Origin: Rhodoferax koreense
Lineage (GTDB): Bacteria; Pseudomonadota; Gammaproteobacteria; Burkholderiales; Burkholderiaceae_C
Assembly: GCF_001955695.1 (NCBI RefSeq)
Contig: NZ_CP019236.1
Span: 806,001 to 870,000, forward strand
Reading direction: 5' to 3'
DNA: 64,000 nt
Within the stretch, counting starts at the first letter, position 1. Each line of letters opens with the position of its first letter. This document shows, piece after piece, positions 34,270-42,744 of this stretch. The notes beneath the pieces are model-generated. The model saw only the letters and a program-made list of their open reading frames with translations, did no database searches and had not been told where the DNA came from. Position numbers and translations under genes: made by a program.

Positions 34270-35061
34270 ATGCAAGAAACAACTGGTGGGCCGATGTCTT
34301 CGATGGCGGTGGACTGGGCGCGCCCCTGGCTGGGCGCCTGGCGCACACACGGCGAGTCGGCACTGACGGAAGTCGCGCGCGGCCTGCCGGTGGCCGAAGC
34401 CCTGGGCCGCATGGCCGCGGCGCCGGTGCGTTTCGTGCCGCAGGCCGCGCTGCCTGCGGGTGTCGCCTACGAGGAATACATCTTCCGCACCCGCACCGTG
34501 CCCACGCGCGACAACCTGCACGATTTCTTCAACGGCCTGTGCTGGCAGCGCTTCCCCGCCACCAAGACGCGGATCAACCAGTTGCAGGCGGCGGAGATCA
34601 GGGCGCAGGGCATCCGGCCGCAACGCGGCCCGGTGCGCGATGCGCTCACGCTGTTCGACGAGAACGCCGCCTTCCTGATCGCGCCGCCGCCGCTGTGGCA
34701 GGCGCTGGCCGCACGCGACTGGCACCGGTTGTTTGTTGGCTTGCGTCCGCTGTGGGCCCACGCGCAGCTGGTGCTGTTCGGCCATGCGCTGCTCGAGAAG
34801 CTGGCCGCGCCGCGCAAGGCGATCACCGCGCACGTCTATACCGGCGTGACGCCAGCGGCGGCGGACGGCGACGACCTGGACCGCACCGTCGCCGCGAGCC
34901 TTGCCGCGCCGACGCTGGCCCGCAAGCCCTTCTTGCCCTTGCCAGTTCTGGGCGTACCCGGCTGGTGGACCGGAAACGAGGATTTTTCCTTCTATGATGA
35001 CCCGTTTGTCTTTCGGCCCGCCCGCGTCTCCATAACCAACACAACCAACGACGCGGCATGA
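34270..35061 (+). CDS. DUF3025-family protein
   Basis: A 263-residue protein resembling the uncharacterised DUF3025 family of betaproteobacteria. Recognisable parts are YEEYIFRTRTVPTRDNLHDFFNGLCWQRFP (about 70-99), RGPVRDALTLFDENA, and a GVPGWWTGNEDFSFYDDPFVFRP end. Most of it looks soluble, with no signal peptide. ATG 34270 has AAGG seven bases upstream; ATG 34294 is an alternative. No function is known to me. Confidence 0.78.
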   Translation: MQETTGGPMSSMAVDWARPWLGAWRTHGESALTEVARGLPVAEALGRMAAAPVRFVPQAALPAGVAYEEYIFRTRTVPTRDNLHDFFNGLCWQRFPATKTRINQLQAAEIRAQGIRPQRGPVRDALTLFDENAAFLIAPPPLWQALAARDWHRLFVGLRPLWAHAQLVLFGHALLEKLAAPRKAITAHVYTGVTPAAADGDDLDRTVAASLAAPTLARKPFLPLPVLGVPGWWTGNEDFSFYDDPFVFRPARVSITNTTNDAA

Positions 35062-35136
35062 CAACCGCTTGATGTGGGCTCGCCTGCCCTCATCTTGGGC
35101 GTCAGGGCCAAACCAACTCGACCCTACGGAGAATCC

Positions 35137-36012
35137 ATGAAACGCATCGTCTTATTCGTGTTGACCAACGTCGCCATCGTGGCGGTGCTGGGCATCGTCG
35201 CCAGCCTGCTCGGTGTGAACCGCTACCTCACGGCCAACGGCCTGAACCTGGGCGCGCTGCTCGGCTTCGCGCTGGTGATGGGCTTCGGCGGCGCCATCAT
35301 CTCGCTGCTGATCAGCAAGCCCATGGCCAAGTGGTCGTCGGGCGTGCGCGTCATCGAACAGCCGCAGAATGCCGACGAAGCCTGGCTCGTCGACACCGTG
35401 CGGCGCCTGGCCGACAAGGCCCAGATCGGCATGCCCGAAGTCGGCGTGTTCGAAGGCGACCCGAACGCCTTCGCCACCGGTGCCTTCAAGAACTCCGCGT
35501 TGGTGGCCGTGTCCACCGGCCTCTTGCAGGGCATGACGCGCGAAGAGATCGAGGCCGTGCTCGGCCACGAGGTGGCGCACGTGGCCAACGGCGACATGGT
35601 GACCATGACCCTGATCCAGGGCGTGATGAACACCTTCGTGGTGTTCCTGAGCCGCGTGATCGGCTACGCCGTGGACAGCTTCCTGCGCAAGGGCGACGAC
35701 CGCAATGCCGGCCCCGGCATCGGCTACTACGTGACCACCATCGTGCTCGACATCGTGCTCGGCTTCGCCGCCGCCATCGTCGTGGCCTGGTTCTCGCGCC
35801 ACCGCGAGTTCCGCGCAGACGCCGGTGCCGCCCAGCTCATGGGCCGCCGCCAGCCGATGATCAACGCCCTGGCCCGCCTGGGCGGCATGCACACGGCCGA
35901 ACTGCCCAAGAGCGTGGCTTCGCTGGGCATCGCCGGCGGCATCGGCAAGCTGTTCTCCACGCATCCGCCGATCGAGGAGCGCATCGCCGCCCTGCAGAAC
36001 GCCCAGGGTTGA
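35137..36012 (+). CDS. htpX: Membrane zinc protease HtpX
   Basis: A 291-residue M48-family protease that degrades damaged inner-membrane proteins. Two N-terminal membrane helices (about 4-24 and 34-54) are followed by the zinc motif HEVAH (about 144-148) in [13 protein letters not shown], two more hydrophobic segments (about 158-180 and 193-215), and the third zinc ligand region [11 protein letters not shown]. The length matches E. coli HtpX. GGAG lies before the ATG. Regulation by an envelope stress response is known elsewhere but not visible here. Confidence 0.95.
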   Translation: MKRIVLFVLTNVAIVAVLGIVASLLGVNRYLTANGLNLGALLGFALVMGFGGAIISLLISKPMAKWSSGVRVIEQPQNADEAWLVDTVRRLADKAQIGMPEVGVFEGDPNAFATGAFKNSALVAVSTGLLQGMTREEIEAVLGHEVAHVANGDMVTMTLIQGVMNTFVVFLSRVIGYAVDSFLRKGDDRNAGPGIGYYVTTIVLDIVLGFAAAIVVAWFSRHREFRADAGAAQLMGRRQPMINALARLGGMHTAELPKSVASLGIAGGIGKLFSTHPPIEERIAALQNAQG

Positions 36013-36024
36013 TACTTGCGGGCA

Positions 36025-36139
36025 CTTCGACGGGGCTTAGGGCGAACGGGTGTTCGGGCTCGACACGACGGCGTCTTGAAGTCCGGTTGGGTTCGACACG
36101 GACAGGTGCCCCGGTCCGTTCGGGCTGAGCCTGTCGAAG
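36025..36139. repeat. Outward-facing pair of the REP-like palindrome arms
   Basis: CTTCGACGGGGCTTAGGGCG (from 36025) and, in inverted orientation, CCGTTCGGGCTGAGCCTGTC (from 36116) are diverged copies of the arms that make up the array at 31258. About 65 bp lie between them. They occupy most of the htpX-elaA gap. Confidence 0.75.
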
Positions 36140-36165
36140 CCTCTTTTCCAGACAAGACATCAAAA

Positions 36166-36615
36166 ATGCCTAGCCTTCGTTTCGAATGGGCGCGGATCGA
36201 CGATCTGAGCGCCCGCGCCTTCCATGCCGCCATCGCCCTGCGCGAATCGGTTTTCGTGGTCGAGCAGAACTGCGCCTACCAGGATGCCGACCCTTACGAC
36301 CTGCGCTGCTGGCACCTGCTGGCCTGGTCGGGCGAGACGCTCGCGGCTTGCCTGCGGGTGACGGACCCGGGCACCAAATACCCCGAGCCCTCGCTCGGCC
36401 GCGTGGCGAGCTCCTCCGCCTTCCGCGGGCAGGGCGTGGGGCGGCGGCTGATCGCCGAAGCGCTGAAGCGCTGCGACGAAGTCTGGCTCGGCCGTTCCAA
36501 CCGGATCAGTGCGCAGCACTACCTGCTGAGGTTCTACCAGAGCTTCGGCTTCGTGCCGGTGTCCGGGGTCTATCTCGAAGACGGCATCGAGCACATCGAG
36601 ATGCTGCGGCCCTGA
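36166..36615 (+). CDS. ElaA-type GNAT acetyltransferase
   Basis: A 149-residue GNAT-fold protein similar to ElaA. Visible features are ALRESVFVVEQNCAYQDAD (about 25-43), ending in the family EQ..Y..D pattern, and the acetyl-CoA loop SSSAFRGQGVGRRLI. The last part SFGFVPVSGVYLEDGIEHIEM is typical of ElaA. The acceptor substrate is unknown. Its stop directly abuts the hisC stop on the opposite strand, and REP-like arms lie upstream. Confidence 0.9.
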   Translation: MPSLRFEWARIDDLSARAFHAAIALRESVFVVEQNCAYQDADPYDLRCWHLLAWSGETLAACLRVTDPGTKYPEPSLGRVASSSAFRGQGVGRRLIAEALKRCDEVWLGRSNRISAQHYLLRFYQSFGFVPVSGVYLEDGIEHIEMLRP

Positions 36616-37770
36616 TCAGCCCAGGATCTCCGCCAGCGCATCCACGAAGCGCTGGTTGTCCTCCGCCGTGCCCACCGACACGCGCAGGTAGTTCTCGAAC
36701 CCGCGCTCCTTCCAGGCCTTGGTGATCACGCCGCGTGCCAGCAACGCTTCGTGCACCGGGGCGTTGGGCCGGCCGAGGTCGATGAACAGGAAGTTGGTGG
36801 CCGACGGGGCGATGCGCAGGCCGGCCACATCGAGCCCGCGCAGTTGCCTCACCAGCACCTCGCGTGCGGCCACCGTGCGGGCGACGCTGGCCTGCATGTG
36901 GGCCGGGTCCGACAGCGCCGCCAGCGCCGCCATCTGCGCGGCCATGTTCACGTTGAAGGGCGTGCGCACGCGGTGCAGCAGGCCGGCGAATTCGGCGCTG
37001 CTGGCGATGCCGTAGCCCACGCGCAGGCCGGCCAGGCCCCAGGCCTTGGAGAAGGTGCGCAACACGATCCAAGGGCGGGGCTGGGCCGAGAGTTCGGCCA
37101 CGGCGTCGGGAAAGCCGGGGCTGTGCAATGCGTATTCCACATAGGCTTCGTCGACGACCAGCACCGCGTCCTCGGGGGCGGCGGCGACGATGCGGCGGAA
37201 CGCGGCGGTATCGAGCATGCAGCCGACCGGGTTCGACGGATTGGCCAGGAACACCAGCTTGGCGCCGCCGGCGAGTGCGGCGCACCAGGCGTCCACGTCG
37301 AATTCGAGCGCCGAGGTGACCGGCACCATGGTCACCTGCGCGCCCATCATGCGCGGATAGATCTCGTGCAGGCCGAACGAGGGCAGCAGGGTCACCACCC
37401 GGTCCCCGGGCGTGAGGAACACCTGGCACAGCACCTCGAGCAGGTTCTCGGAGCCGTTGCCCACTACGATGCGCTCGGCGGGCGCGCCGGTCCACCGGGC
37501 GATGCCCTCGCGCAGCGCGCCAGCGTTGGCGTCGGGGTAGGTGCCGGCCTGCGCGGCCAGGCCGGCCAACGCCTGCGCCACGGCCGGGCTGGCGCCATAG
37601 GGGTTCTCGTTGCTGCCCAGGCGCGCGATGTGGGCCACGCCGTAGCGCGCGCGCACCGCCGCAGAGGACAGGCCGGCGTTGTAGGCCGGCAGGCCGCGCA
37701 CTTCGGGGCGGGCCAGGGCCGAGATGGACGATGCGGTGGAGGGCTGGGCGGGGGCGAGTGTGGAAGTCAT
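36616..37770 (-). CDS. hisC: Histidinol-phosphate/aromatic aminotransferase (HisC-like) in the hut operon
   Basis: A 384-residue class I/II PLP aminotransferase. HisC features are LGSNENPYG (about 52-60), the Asn in NPSNPVG, VDEAYVEY and the Schiff-base lysine in FSKAWGLAGLRVGYG (about K242). By family it transaminates histidinol phosphate or aromatic amino acids. Here its ATG overlaps the stop of an FAD-linked hydroxyacid dehydrogenase by four bases, at the end of the histidine-degradation operon. I therefore infer that its real substrate may be histidine/imidazolyl-pyruvate rather than histidinol phosphate. A biosynthetic hisC is expected elsewhere in the genome. Confidence 0.9.
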   Translation of the reverse strand: MTSTLAPAQPSTASSISALARPEVRGLPAYNAGLSSAAVRARYGVAHIARLGSNENPYGASPAVAQALAGLAAQAGTYPDANAGALREGIARWTGAPAERIVVGNGSENLLEVLCQVFLTPGDRVVTLLPSFGLHEIYPRMMGAQVTMVPVTSALEFDVDAWCAALAGGAKLVFLANPSNPVGCMLDTAAFRRIVAAAPEDAVLVVDEAYVEYALHSPGFPDAVAELSAQPRPWIVLRTFSKAWGLAGLRVGYGIASSAEFAGLLHRVRTPFNVNMAAQMAALAALSDPAHMQASVARTVAAREVLVRQLRGLDVAGLRIAPSATNFLFIDLGRPNAPVHEALLARGVITKAWKERGFENYLRVSVGTAEDNQRFVDALAEILG

Positions 37771-39200
37771 GGTGTGTCCTGGTGTGCGGGTGCGGGATGT
37801 GGGTCGAAAATCTTGCCGGGGTTGAGCAGGCCCAGCGGATCCAGGGCCTGCTTGATGGCGCGCATGGCGGCCAGTTCGGCCGGGCTGCGGCTGGCGCCGA
37901 GATAAGGCTTCTTGTGCAGGCCGATGCCGTGTTCGGCCGACACGCTGCCGCCGAATTCCGCCACCAGGCCGTACACCATCTGCTCGACGCCGGCCTCGTC
38001 GCCGCCGACCGTGCGCGCGTCGGTCGAGAGGTGGAGGTTGCCGTCGCCCACGTGGCCGAAGAAGATCGTGAGGTGGGCCGGCCAGCGGGCCGTCAGCGCG
38101 TCGCGGCAGGCCTCGGCGAAGCGGCCGATGTCGGCCATCGGCAGGCTCACGTCGAAGTTGATCGGCGGGCGCATGTGGGTGGGCAGTTCGGCCGTGGCCT
38201 CGCGGATCTTCCACAGTGCCTGCGCCTGCGCCTGCGACTGCGCCACCACGGCGTCGGCCACCTCGCCGGCCTCCATGGCCTCGCCGAGCACGGATTCCAG
38301 CGCGGTGTGCAACGCGTCCTCGGTGGCACCGGTCACGTCGACCAGCGCCGTCAGCGGATGCGGGGCTTCGAAGGGTTCGCGCAAGGCCTGCCAGCGCAGC
38401 GAGGCTTCGACGAAGTCGCGCCACATCAGCTCGAACGCCGCCACCGCACCTGGAAAGCGCGCCTGCAGTCGGCGCAGCAGTGCCAGCGCGGCCTGGAAGT
38501 CGTCCGGCCCGGCCAGGGCCACCAGCACCGTGGCCCGCGCACGCGGCGCCGGCTGCAGCCGGAGGATGGCGCGGGTGATCACGCCCAGCGTGCCTTCGGC
38601 GCCGATGAAAAACTGCTTGAGGTCGTAGCCGGTGTTGTTCTTCACCATCGGCCGCAGCATCGGCAGCACGCTGCCATCGGCCAGCACCACCTCGAGGCCG
38701 AGCGTCTGCTCGCGCATCATGCCGAACTGCAACACGCCGTTGCCGCCGGCATTGGTGGCCAGGTTGCCGCCGATCTGGCACGAGCCGCGCGCGCCCAGGT
38801 CCACGCCGAACAACAGGCCTTGCGCGGCGGCGGCTTCCTGCACCGCCTGCAGCGTGGCGCCGGCCTGCACGGTGAGGGTGGCAGCGGCGGTGTCGAGCGA
38901 CTCGATGGCGTTCATGCGGTCCAGCGACAGCGCGATGCCGTCGGCCGCCGGCACCGCCGCGCCCGCCAGGCCGGTGAGCCCGCCCTGCGGCACCACCGGC
39001 ACGCGGTGCGCATGGCACAGGCGCAGCACCGCCGCCACTTCGGCCGTGCTGCGCGGGCGCACCAGGGCCAACGGCACGACCGGCGGCGCGCCGCTCCAGT
39101 CGCTGAGATGGCGTGGCGCGACTTCGGCCCCGGGCACCACGGCGTCGGCACCGACGGCATCGACCAGCGCCTGCAGGAATGGCTTGGCGCTGGTGCTCAT
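37767..39200 (-). CDS. FAD-linked 2-hydroxyacid dehydrogenase in the hut operon
   Basis: A 477-residue VAO-superfamily flavoprotein of the GlcD/D-lactate dehydrogenase type. The FAD domain has PQGGLTGLAGAAVP, DLGARGSCQIGGNLATNAGG and IGAEGTLGVITR. The cap domain ends in FFGHVGDGNLHLS and SAEHGIGLHKK, with metal-ligand His residues. It overlaps hutG by four bases at its start and the hisC-type gene by four bases at its end, so the three are translationally coupled. A substrate from the histidine pathway, such as imidazolyl-lactate, is the simplest inference. A paralogue lies at 28515. Confidence 0.88.
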   Translation of the reverse strand: MSTSAKPFLQALVDAVGADAVVPGAEVAPRHLSDWSGAPPVVPLALVRPRSTAEVAAVLRLCHAHRVPVVPQGGLTGLAGAAVPAADGIALSLDRMNAIESLDTAAATLTVQAGATLQAVQEAAAAQGLLFGVDLGARGSCQIGGNLATNAGGNGVLQFGMMREQTLGLEVVLADGSVLPMLRPMVKNNTGYDLKQFFIGAEGTLGVITRAILRLQPAPRARATVLVALAGPDDFQAALALLRRLQARFPGAVAAFELMWRDFVEASLRWQALREPFEAPHPLTALVDVTGATEDALHTALESVLGEAMEAGEVADAVVAQSQAQAQALWKIREATAELPTHMRPPINFDVSLPMADIGRFAEACRDALTARWPAHLTIFFGHVGDGNLHLSTDARTVGGDEAGVEQMVYGLVAEFGGSVSAEHGIGLHKKPYLGASRSPAELAAMRAIKQALDPLGLLNPGKIFDPHPAPAHQDTP

Positions 39201-40030
39201 GCGCTCACCCGCGTGCGCCGGGTCTCGACGAACTGCAGCACGGCCTCGATCATGCGGCGCACATGCGGCTGCACGCCGGCCGCCACCTCGGGCAGGTAGT
39301 CGAACGGCAGGGCCTCCTGCATGTAGCTGCTCTGCGTCATCTCCAGCTGCACGGCGTGCACGTCGTGGGCGGGCTGGCCGTGGTGGCGCGTGATGTAGCC
39401 GCCGGTGAAGCGGCCGTTGAGCACGCCGGTGTAGCCCTTGGCGCGCTTGGCGATACCGAGCAGCGTCTCGGCGAGCGCCGGGTCGCAGCTGGCGCCCTGG
39501 GCGGTGCCGAGGTTCAGGTCGGGCAGTTTGCCTTCGAAGAAGCGCGGCAGCACCGAACGGATCGAATGCGCATCCCACAACGCGGCCACGCCGTGGGTGG
39601 CCTTGAGGCGTGCCAGTTCCTCGGCCAGCTTGGCGTGGTAGGGCTGCCAGATGGCGGCGCGGCGCGCGGCGATCTCGGCGTCCGTCGGCACGTCGCCGGC
39701 GGCGTAGATCGGTGTGTCGTCGAAGGTGTCGACGGGGCACAGGCCGGTGACGCTCTGGCCGGGATACAGGCTGGCGCCATCGGGGGCGCGGTTCAGGTCG
39801 ATCACGTAGCGCGAATGCGTGGCAATCAGGAGCGAGGCGCCGAGATCGCGCGCGAAATCGTAGAGGCGTTCGAGGTGCCAGTCGGTGTCGGGCACCTGCC
39901 GCGCTTCGTCGGTGAAGCGCGCCGCGATGGCCGGCGGCACATGGGTGCCGACGTGCGGCATGGAAATCAGCAGCGGCGCGCTGCCCTGGTGGAAGCGGAA
40001 CGCGGGCTGGTCGGTGATGGCATGTGTCAT
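39197..40030 (-). CDS. hutG: N-formylglutamate deformylase
   Basis: HutG hydrolyses N-formyl-glutamate to glutamate and formate, the last step of the five-step histidine pathway. The 277-residue protein has the family blocks LLISMPHVGTHVP (about 20-32), DTDWHLERLYDF (about 48-59), ATHSRYVIDLNR, WDAHSIRSVLPRFFEG and GRFTGGYITRHHG. It follows hutF by 11 bp and overlaps the FAD dehydrogenase gene. Together with HutF it indicates the formiminoglutamate deiminase route rather than the one-step formamide route. Confidence 0.95.
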   Translation of the reverse strand: MTHAITDQPAFRFHQGSAPLLISMPHVGTHVPPAIAARFTDEARQVPDTDWHLERLYDFARDLGASLLIATHSRYVIDLNRAPDGASLYPGQSVTGLCPVDTFDDTPIYAAGDVPTDAEIAARRAAIWQPYHAKLAEELARLKATHGVAALWDAHSIRSVLPRFFEGKLPDLNLGTAQGASCDPALAETLLGIAKRAKGYTGVLNGRFTGGYITRHHGQPAHDVHAVQLEMTQSSYMQEALPFDYLPEVAAGVQPHVRRMIEAVLQFVETRRTRVSA

Positions 40031-40041
40031 GGCGGGCGCTT

Positions 40042-41427
40042 TCAGGAATGAGAGAGCAATTGGCTGCGCGCAGCGACGAAGGCCGCCGCGGCGCTGTCGT
40101 GCAGCGCATGGCGGCCGGCGGCCACGCGTTCGATGCCGCCGGCCCACACCGAGGCGATGGCCGAGGTGCGGTGGCTGGCGAACACGTGGGACGACAGCAT
40201 CTCGGGCGCGGGCAGGCCGGCCAGCGCGACGTGCCGTGCGTTCAGCACGCAGAAGTCGGCCTGCTGCCCGACCGCAAGGCCGCCGACCGCGCGTCCGGCG
40301 GCCTGTGCGCCGCCGGCCACGGCCTGCAGCGTCATGGCCGTGGCCACCTGGGACTCGGCGGCGCTGGCCAGCACGTTGCGCTCGCGGCGCTGCAGCCGTT
40401 GGCCGTATTCGAGCAGCATCAATTCCTCGGCGGCGTTCACGGTGGCGTGGCTGTCCGAACCCACGCCCCAGGCGCCGCCAGCCGCGAGCCAGCGCGGCAT
40501 GTCGAACAGGCCGTCGCCTAGGTTGGCCTCGGTGCTCGGGCAGATGCCGGCCACCGCGCCGCTGGCGGCCGCGCGCCGGTACTCGGCCTCGTTCATGTGG
40601 GTGGCATGCACCAGGCACCAGCGGCGGTCGACGGCCGCGTGGTCCATTAACCATTCCACGGGACGCTGGCCGCTCCAGGCCAGGCAGGCATCGACCTCGC
40701 CGGTCTGCTCGGCGATGTGGATGTGGATGGGTGCGGTGGGGTCGATGGCGTCGAGCCCGGCCAGGGCTTCACGCAGGCCCTCGGGCGGCACGGCGCGCAG
40801 CGAATGCGGTGCCAAGCCGAGGCGAAAGCCCTGGGCGTCGCACATGGGCTTGAGGCGCTGCAGCAGCTTCAGCATCGAATCGGTGCTGCGGATGAAGCGG
40901 CGCTGGCCAACGCTGGGCGGCAGGCCACCGAAGCCGCTGGCCTGGTAGAGCACGGGCAGCAGCGTGAGGCCGATGCCCGCGGCCCTGGCGGCGCGCAGCA
41001 GGCCGAGCGCGAGTTCGGCGTCGTCCGCATAGGGCCGGCCGTCGGTATCGTGGTGCACGTAGTGGAATTCGCAGACGCTGGTGTAGCCGGCTTCGAGCAT
41101 CTCGACGTAGAGCCAGGTGGCGATGGCTTCGACCTGCTCGGGGCCGAGCCTGGCAGCGAAGCGGTACATCAGGCTGCGCCAGCTCCAGAAGCTGTCCTGC
41201 GCCTCGCCGCGGTATTCGGTGAGGCCGGCGAAGGCGCGCTGGAAGGCGTGGGAATGGAGGTTGGGCAGGCCGGGGACGACCGGGCCCTGTGCGGTGGCAA
41301 TGCCTTGGGGGCAAGGCGCGTCGGCCTGAATTCGGGTGAGCTGGCCCGAGTCGTCCCAGGCGAGCAGGACGTCGCGCGCCCAGCCTGTGGGAAGAAGGGC
41401 GTCCTTGGCAAACAGGGTGGTGGTCAT
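40042..41427 (-). CDS. hutF: Formimidoylglutamate deiminase
   Basis: HutF deaminates N-formimino-glutamate to N-formyl-glutamate plus ammonia. The 461-residue amidohydrolase has its zinc ligands in NLHSHAFQRAF (His58, His60), a later His in CEFHYVHH and IHIHIAEQ, and the catalytic Asp in GVGSDSHATV. The ATG at 41427 gives the start MTTTLFAKDALL. It lies between an MFS transporter gene and hutG on one transcript. Confidence 0.94.
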   Translation of the reverse strand: MTTTLFAKDALLPTGWARDVLLAWDDSGQLTRIQADAPCPQGIATAQGPVVPGLPNLHSHAFQRAFAGLTEYRGEAQDSFWSWRSLMYRFAARLGPEQVEAIATWLYVEMLEAGYTSVCEFHYVHHDTDGRPYADDAELALGLLRAARAAGIGLTLLPVLYQASGFGGLPPSVGQRRFIRSTDSMLKLLQRLKPMCDAQGFRLGLAPHSLRAVPPEGLREALAGLDAIDPTAPIHIHIAEQTGEVDACLAWSGQRPVEWLMDHAAVDRRWCLVHATHMNEAEYRRAAASGAVAGICPSTEANLGDGLFDMPRWLAAGGAWGVGSDSHATVNAAEELMLLEYGQRLQRRERNVLASAAESQVATAMTLQAVAGGAQAAGRAVGGLAVGQQADFCVLNARHVALAGLPAPEMLSSHVFASHRTSAIASVWAGGIERVAAGRHALHDSAAAAFVAARSQLLSHS

Positions 41428-41476
41428 GGTCGTACGATGCAAAGTGGGATGCTGGTGGATGGGGCTGCGTGCGGGC

Positions 41477-42730
41477 TCATGCCGGCCTCGGATTCAGGGC
41501 CTTGGCCTGCGTGCCTTGCCGGGCCGCCACCGCCAGGCAGGCCGCTGCCAGCAGGGCCGCGCCGCCGCTGCCCAGGATCGGTGCGGTGTAGCTCTGCGTG
41601 AAGTCGAGCAGCCAGCCCGCGGCGCTCGCGCCGAGCAAGGCCGCGATGCCGACGCCCACGTAGAGTGCACCCAGCACCGCCCCGAGGTGGCGCGTGCCGA
41701 ACCATCCGGCCGCCACCGCGGGATACAGCGCGATGCAGCCGCCGTTGGCCGCGCCGAACAGCAGCGCGAACAAGGCCAGACCCCAGAAGCCGGCGGCGCA
41801 GAACCACAGCAGGCTCGAAAGGGCCAGGGCCACGGTGAGCCAGAACAGCAGGCGCCGTGGCCCGAGCCGGTCGCCCAGCCCGCCCAGCAAGAGCCGGCCG
41901 AGCACGTTGCCCACGCCGATGAGCCCGATCAGCACCGGGCTCTGTGCCGGCGCCACGCCCAGGGCGCGGGCCTGCGGGCTGATGTGCACCATGGCCACGA
42001 ACAGGCCGATGGACGCCAGGAAGATCGACGCGAAATACCACCAGAAGCGGGCGCTGCGCAAAGCCTGCGGACGCGTCAGGCCGACAGCCGCCACCTGCGC
42101 GGCCGCAGGGGCGTCCAGTGCGTCGCCGTCGGGCCGCTGGCCCGCATCGGCAGGCTGCCCGAGCAACTGCGACGCGGCGCCGAGGCCGAGCACCGCCACG
42201 CCCAGGGCGAACCACTGCAGGGTGGCGCGCCAGTCGTAGTGCTGCAGCAGCGCGCCGGCCAGCACGGGGCCGACGAGCGTGCCGAGGCCCGTGCCCGCCA
42301 GCGCCAGGCCGGAGGCGCGGCTGCGCTGGCGCACGAACCAGCGCTGCACCACGGTGATGGCCGGGATGTAGACCAGCCCCACGCCCAGGCCGACGAAGGC
42401 GCAGAACAGGGCCATCAACGCTGGCAGGCTGGTCGCCAGGCTGGCCAGCGCCAGGCCGAGTGACAGCAGGGCGATGCCGGCGCCGACGATCCGGCGCGCG
42501 GAGAAGCGGTCGGCCAGCGCGCCCGAGACCAGGCCCATGAGGTAGTAGACGAAGGCCGTGCCCGAGAACACCGCGGAGACGGAAAACCGGTCGGCCTGGA
42601 AGGTCTGCTGCAATGCTTCGAAGAACGCGCCGTATGCGTACGTGGCGCCGAAGATCAGCGCGAACAGCACATGGGTGGCGGCCACCATGGTCCAGCCACG
42701 GAAGGCGGGAAGGGTTTGGGTCGCGGGCAT
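41477..42730 (-). CDS. MFS transporter, monocarboxylate-porter type, in the hut operon
   Basis: A 417-residue carrier with twelve predicted helices. The N-terminal half resembles monocarboxylate/oxalate-formate type MFS proteins: TYAYGAFFEALQQTF (about 29-43), FSGTAFVYYLMG, the loop-2 motif GALADRFSARR and YIPAITVVQRWFVRQRSRASG. It starts 14 bp after hutI and precedes hutF by 49 bp, so it belongs to the hut operon. Import of an imidazole carboxylate or 2-hydroxy acid such as urocanate or imidazolyl-lactate would fit family and context; this is inference. Confidence 0.87.
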   Translation of the reverse strand: MPATQTLPAFRGWTMVAATHVLFALIFGATYAYGAFFEALQQTFQADRFSVSAVFSGTAFVYYLMGLVSGALADRFSARRIVGAGIALLSLGLALASLATSLPALMALFCAFVGLGVGLVYIPAITVVQRWFVRQRSRASGLALAGTGLGTLVGPVLAGALLQHYDWRATLQWFALGVAVLGLGAASQLLGQPADAGQRPDGDALDAPAAAQVAAVGLTRPQALRSARFWWYFASIFLASIGLFVAMVHISPQARALGVAPAQSPVLIGLIGVGNVLGRLLLGGLGDRLGPRRLLFWLTVALALSSLLWFCAAGFWGLALFALLFGAANGGCIALYPAVAAGWFGTRHLGAVLGALYVGVGIAALLGASAAGWLLDFTQSYTAPILGSGGAALLAAACLAVAARQGTQAKALNPRPA

Positions 42731-42744
42731 GTGGCGCGGCCTGT

